Below, piece by piece: positions 6,460 to 8,770 of a stretch of DNA of 8,770 bases. A program made the translations under genes and the position numbers. The stretch is from Dehalococcoidia bacterium. GTDB taxonomy: Bacteria; Chloroflexota; Dehalococcoidia; GIF9; UBA5620. Under the pieces are notes generated by a model that searched no databases, was not told the origin of the DNA, and saw only the letters and a list, made by a program, of their open reading frames with translations. How positions within the stretch are numbered: the first letter of the stretch is position 1; each line of letters opens with the position of its first letter. Location: positions 1 to 8,770 of the forward strand of contig JADHWZ010000088.1 of NCBI GenBank assembly GCA_016783225.1. The letters are read 5' to 3'.

Positions 6460-6488
6460 ATGTTAGACACCTGCTTGCTGACTGTCAA
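6460..6488 (-). promoter_or_regulatory. Sigma-70 promoter P3 for the crotonase gene
   Basis: On the minus strand TTGACA (6483-6488) and TAACAT (6460-6465) are 17 bases apart. Transcription would start near 6453, giving a leader of about 60 bases before the ATG at 6391. The spacer contains AGCAAGCA, one base different from the AGCCAGCA of P1 and P2 and offset by only one position. Confidence 0.7.
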
Positions 6489-7047
6489 GGCGTCCTACAA
6501 GCACAAGACCGGTTCTGGCAACGAGTCCTGTGTTGCACAACATGCAAAGCCTTCTGCCTGAACTGTCAGGTTGGCAGGTAGGAGGAGCGGCAGTCTTTTG
6601 GGTCATTGTTCCTATCTGCATCTTCTTCTGTCAGTCCGTCGCTTGTCTCACATGATACGGCAAGATGACCTTTCCGTGCTGCTTCAGCAAGCCATGAAAG
6701 CACTGGCTCCTGAGCAGGCGAACAGAGAATTGAGCCTTCATACGATTGGGTTCAGCGGTCCTCGTTCGCATTGATCAGTGACACCACTCAGAATGCGGCA
6801 TAGGTTAATCCTTGCTTCTGCGTCATTGGGAGCCATTCGCTTTGTGTCATTCTGAGGGAGCAGAGCGACCGAAGAACCTGAGTCAGGGTAGACTCCGCGA
6901 AGCAATCTGATATTTGTCCCCTTTCTCCGAGGTTGCTTCGTCGCTCACGCTCCTCTCAAAGACGAAACAGGGAGAAGCACTTGCCGTCTCTCTAAGACAT
7001 TGAAAAAGGACGAAAGCGTCACCAGACTACTGGACGAGTACATCAGC
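6489..7047. other. Intergenic region between crotonase and zinc-ribbon genes
   Basis: No complete gene is supported. The first 350 bases show no RNA or repeat that I recognise; a 67-codon plus-strand frame (6571-6774) has no family resemblance. An inverted-repeat element occupies about 6843-6969. Just after it, a short plus-strand frame (7000-7065) reads LKKDESVTRLLDEYISLRC and ends in TAA. It has the flavour of a gene's 3' end, but is too short to identify. Confidence 0.4.
6843..6969. repeat. Imperfect inverted-repeat element (MITE/REP-like, TCATTCTGAG type)
   Basis: The left end has TGTCATTCTGAGGGAGC followed by AGAGCGACCGAAGAACCT (to 6879). The right arm, about 6929-6956, read in reverse complement gives GAGGAGCGTGAGCGACGAAG and then CAACCTC, clearly the same sequence with several changes. 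The middle (6880-6928) is not paired. Elements with TCATTCTGAG ends and a GCGA..GAAG core are widespread between genes in uncultured bacterial genomes. No transposase is present, so it is probably non-autonomous or a structural repeat. Confidence 0.6.
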
Positions 7048-7076
7048 TTGAGGTGTGAGCCTTAATTGACTAAAAT
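7048..7076 (+). promoter_or_regulatory. Probable promoter of the zinc-ribbon gene
   Basis: TTGAGG (7048-7053) and TAAAAT (7071-7076) are 17 bases apart on the plus strand. The predicted start near 7083 leaves a leader of about 67 bases. That leader contains a sequence (7115-7138) resembling, on the opposite strand, the shared promoter spacer of P1 and P2. Confidence 0.45.
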
Positions 7077-7149
7077 GTGTTGGCGTTATTGAACGACTGG
7101 TGATGCCAAGCCAGAGTACTGCTGGCTGCTAACAAGGAGTGGTGGCGAC

Positions 7150-7527
7150 ATGAAGGAAACGTTCCTGTGCTCCAATTGCGGCTCGGAAAACGCTATGACT
7201 AACCAATTCTGCGGGGCATGCGGAGAGAGGTTGGCCAGTGGGGCGCGGCAGTCAACAAAAACGTGTCTCAACTGTGGTTCACAGAATGATCCAGAGTATG
7301 AATTCTGCCCGGCTTGCGGGACAAGACTGCCCGCAGCGGCGGAGAAGTCAGCAAGAGAATGCCTCAGTTGCGGCTCGGAAAACCCCTTGGCTTACATGTT
7401 CTGTGGAAATTGCGGTGCGAAGTTAGGGATCGACTGCCCCAATTGTGGCAGTGCTGTTCCCGCTGATTCCAGGTATTGTCCAGACTGTGCCTATCTTTGC
7501 GGCGAGGGTCGGCACCAGGAGCCATAG
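7150..7527 (+). CDS. Four-fold zinc-ribbon protein
   Basis: A 125-residue protein built almost wholly of four C-x2-C...C-x2-C ribbons: Cys7/10/21/24, Cys39/42/53/56, Cys71/74/85/88 and Cys96/99/110/113, with an extra Cys117. The first three repeats share NCGSxN or SCGSEN followed by FCxxCGxxL, as in zinc-ribbon (DZANK-like) domains. The fourth is spaced a little closer (CPNCGSAVPADSRYCPDC). Linkers of 10-14 residues rich in Ala, Ser and Lys separate the first three. Each ribbon should bind one zinc ion. Such proteins are usually cytoplasmic and act in protein or nucleic-acid contacts, but no function can be read off. No membrane segment or enzymatic domain is attached, unlike many relatives that carry a C-terminal helix or kinase-related partner. 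AAGGAG (7134-7139) lies 10 bases before the ATG. The coding call is very firm. Confidence 0.9.
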   Translation: MKETFLCSNCGSENAMTNQFCGACGERLASGARQSTKTCLNCGSQNDPEYEFCPACGTRLPAAAEKSARECLSCGSENPLAYMFCGNCGAKLGIDCPNCGSAVPADSRYCPDCAYLCGEGRHQEP

Positions 7528-7598
7528 CATTAACCAACGATATTGTGTTGAGACCGGTGGCCAGATTCCTTGTTCGCACGTCAATGCTGTCTCAAGGT

Positions 7599-7627
7599 TT
7601 GACCTTCCGAACAACTCTGTTTAGAAT
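7599..7627 (+). promoter_or_regulatory. Promoter of the NfeD-like/methyltransferase unit
   Basis: TTGACC (7599-7604) and TAGAAT (7622-7627) are separated by exactly 17 bases. Transcription would start near 7634, only about 15 bases before the ATG at 7649. A TATAAT at 7633-7638 has no matching -35 box and lies too close to the gene start to be the better choice. Confidence 0.55.
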
Positions 7628-7648
7628 TCACCTATAATCCGCTTGAAA

Positions 7649-8080
7649 ATGAGAACTAGGCCGCCACTGTGGTACATCGTGCAAGCGATTGTGGGCACGG
7701 TATTGGAAGAGGCTATCCTCGTGGTCATCGTGCTCTTGGTATTGCCATATTTCAATATACATGTACCGCTGTGGGGCTTGGTCGTTTCGATGGTGGGTTT
7801 AGCCATCTTTGGGTATGTTACCTACCGAATAGGTAGGCCAACCTTTTTTCTGCTACCGAGGGTGGCTCCTGAGACCATAATCGGCAACGAAGGCAAAGTG
7901 GTCAGACCGTTGGCTCCAGAGGGTTGCGTGAAGGTCCAGGGTGTGCTGTGGAAGGCGATGTGTGCGGAAGCGGAATTAGAAACAGGGGACGAAGTTGTGG
8001 TGGTGGGAATTGAGAGGCTCAAGCTCATTGTTCGACGGAAAGAAAAGTTCATCTCAACAAGCCGGGATATTGACAATTAA
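7649..8080 (+). CDS. NfeD-like membrane protein with C-terminal OB-fold
   Basis: A 143-residue protein with a hydrophobic first segment (about residues 8-34, carrying two adjacent Glu near its middle) and a second at about 38-59 (VPLWGLVVSMVGLAIFGYV). The C-terminal domain (about 78-131) reads IIGNEGKVVRPLAPEGCVKV, then a VxVxGxxx-like LETGDEVVVVGIERLKLIV. That matches the NfeD C-terminal pattern: a small OB-like barrel that in relatives works next to stomatin/slipin membrane proteins. No slipin gene is next to it here. The chosen start is the ATG at 7649; a TTG two codons earlier (7643) is possible. No good ribosome binding site is present and the predicted leader is very short, so initiation may be unusual. 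The methyltransferase-like gene follows after 15 bases, suggesting one operon. Confidence 0.8.
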   Translation: MRTRPPLWYIVQAIVGTVLEEAILVVIVLLVLPYFNIHVPLWGLVVSMVGLAIFGYVTYRIGRPTFFLLPRVAPETIIGNEGKVVRPLAPEGCVKVQGVLWKAMCAEAELETGDEVVVVGIERLKLIVRRKEKFISTSRDIDN

Positions 8081-8095
8081 TTTGGAGGTGATTGC

Positions 8096-8662
8096 ATGGG
8101 AACATATATCAATTACGCCATTTACGCAGCCGTTATGTGCTACATGGTCTATTGGGTGGTCTGGGCTGCCAGACGGCGGATTAGCTACGAAATTTACGAG
8201 GCGTGCGCCCTGGCTTGCTTCTTTTCGATTCTGTTCTTGAGTGGATGGAAGGCAGGCGCCGACATGCTGCCATTGACAATTGCTGGTTTCGTACTTTACG
8301 TTCCGGCGATTCTTTTTGTAGCCGCCGCCTTCGTTAACCTTAGAAGAAAAGGCAAGCCAAAAGGTGCTTGGGAGGAAACCACGGCTATGATCGACAGCGG
8401 GGTTTTTCGGATTGCCCGTCACCCTCTATACCTGGGGACAGCTATCTGGGCGGTAGGAGTGATGCTGGTGTTTCAGTCGATCCTTTCTGTCGTGCTGGGT
8501 GCGGCAACAGTCTTCTGCTGCTGGAGGGCATCAAGAGAAGAGGATCGGTTCAACGTCAGCAAGTTCGGGGATGAATATGAGAGCTACATGGGAAAGGTGC
8601 CGATGTGGAATTTTGTTAAAGGGGCGTGGAATCTGAGGAAGCGAAGCGGGGGAGAGAACTAG
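8096..8662 (+). CDS. Integral-membrane methyltransferase, isoprenylcysteine carboxyl methyltransferase (ICMT/PEMT)-like
   Basis: A 188-residue protein with likely membrane segments at about residues 5-23, 33-50, 58-80 and a hydrophobic stretch near 111-142. The C-terminal part carries the family signature: SGVFRIARHPLYLG (Arg108-His-Pro-Leu-Tyr), then REED (147-150), then FGDEYESYMGKVPMW. In ICMT and phospholipid methyltransferase relatives the RHPxY and Glu-Glu elements bind S-adenosylmethionine. Bacteria rarely prenylate proteins, so the real substrate may be a lipid or small molecule. GGAGGTG (8084-8090) lies five bases before the ATG, and the upstream NfeD-like gene ends 15 bases earlier. 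No clear terminator follows in the remaining 108 bases. The family call is good; the substrate is open. Confidence 0.87.
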   Translation: MGTYINYAIYAAVMCYMVYWVVWAARRRISYEIYEACALACFFSILFLSGWKAGADMLPLTIAGFVLYVPAILFVAAAFVNLRRKGKPKGAWEETTAMIDSGVFRIARHPLYLGTAIWAVGVMLVFQSILSVVLGAATVFCCWRASREEDRFNVSKFGDEYESYMGKVPMWNFVKGAWNLRKRSGGEN

Positions 8663-8770
8663 AGAAGTCCAGTGCTTAGCTTTAGCTCGCCGGGGCAACT
8701 TCGAGGAGGGATAGCGAAGTCGGCAAAGTAAAGCTTTATGAACAGGGACTGGAGGAATATCCTAGGTCAA

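Noticed and set aside
8663..8770. Start of a further gene at the right edge (ATG 8738)
   Set aside because: No ribosome binding site at proper distance and only 11 codons visible; an alternative open frame there has no start codon.

Overview
This window looks like a chromosomal stretch from a free-living bacterium. Gene starts carry strong GGAGGT-type ribosome binding sites, and promoters are of the sigma-70 kind (TTGACA, 17-base spacer, TAATAT or TAACAT). The gene mix (CoA-ester metabolism, an archaeal-like thymidylate synthase, a lipoprotein efflux adaptor, an NfeD-like protein) and a dispersed TCATTCTGAG-type intergenic repeat suggest an uncultured Chloroflexota/Dehalococcoidia-like lineage. 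That placement is an inference from general resemblance; no marker gene proves it.

Layout. Positions 1-1637 (minus) hold a lipoprotein periplasmic adaptor of an efflux system, cut by the window edge. It has a long leader driven by a strong promoter at 1900-1928. Positions 1929-2353 are non-coding or relic sequence with a palindrome and a pairing-rich segment. An acyl-CoA dehydrogenase lies at 2354-3508 (plus), converging on a small GlpM/DUF3147-like membrane protein at 3623-3961 (minus). After a gene-poor gap come a thymidylate synthase (4397-5053, minus) and, just upstream of it, a broken SRPBCC-domain gene (about 5083-5292) that still has its promoter (5368-5396). A crotonase-family enoyl-CoA hydratase (5573-6391, minus) follows, with its own promoter (6460-6488). 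Positions 6489-7047 are intergenic and include an inverted-repeat element. The right end (plus) has a four-fold zinc-ribbon protein (7150-7527), then a two-gene unit: an NfeD-like membrane/OB-fold protein and an isoprenylcysteine-methyltransferase-like membrane enzyme.

How the genes relate. The acyl-CoA dehydrogenase and the crotonase could act in sequence in beta-oxidation-like or alicyclic/aromatic acyl-CoA breakdown, but they are on opposite strands and not in one operon. The NfeD-like and methyltransferase genes are 15 bases apart and probably co-transcribed. The most striking non-coding signal is a set of three minus-strand promoters (adaptor, SRPBCC relic/thymidylate synthase, crotonase) that share spacer sequence as well as the -35 and -10 boxes. 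A fourth, decayed-looking copy lies before the zinc-ribbon gene. I found no CRISPR array, tRNA, rRNA, transposase or obvious defence system.
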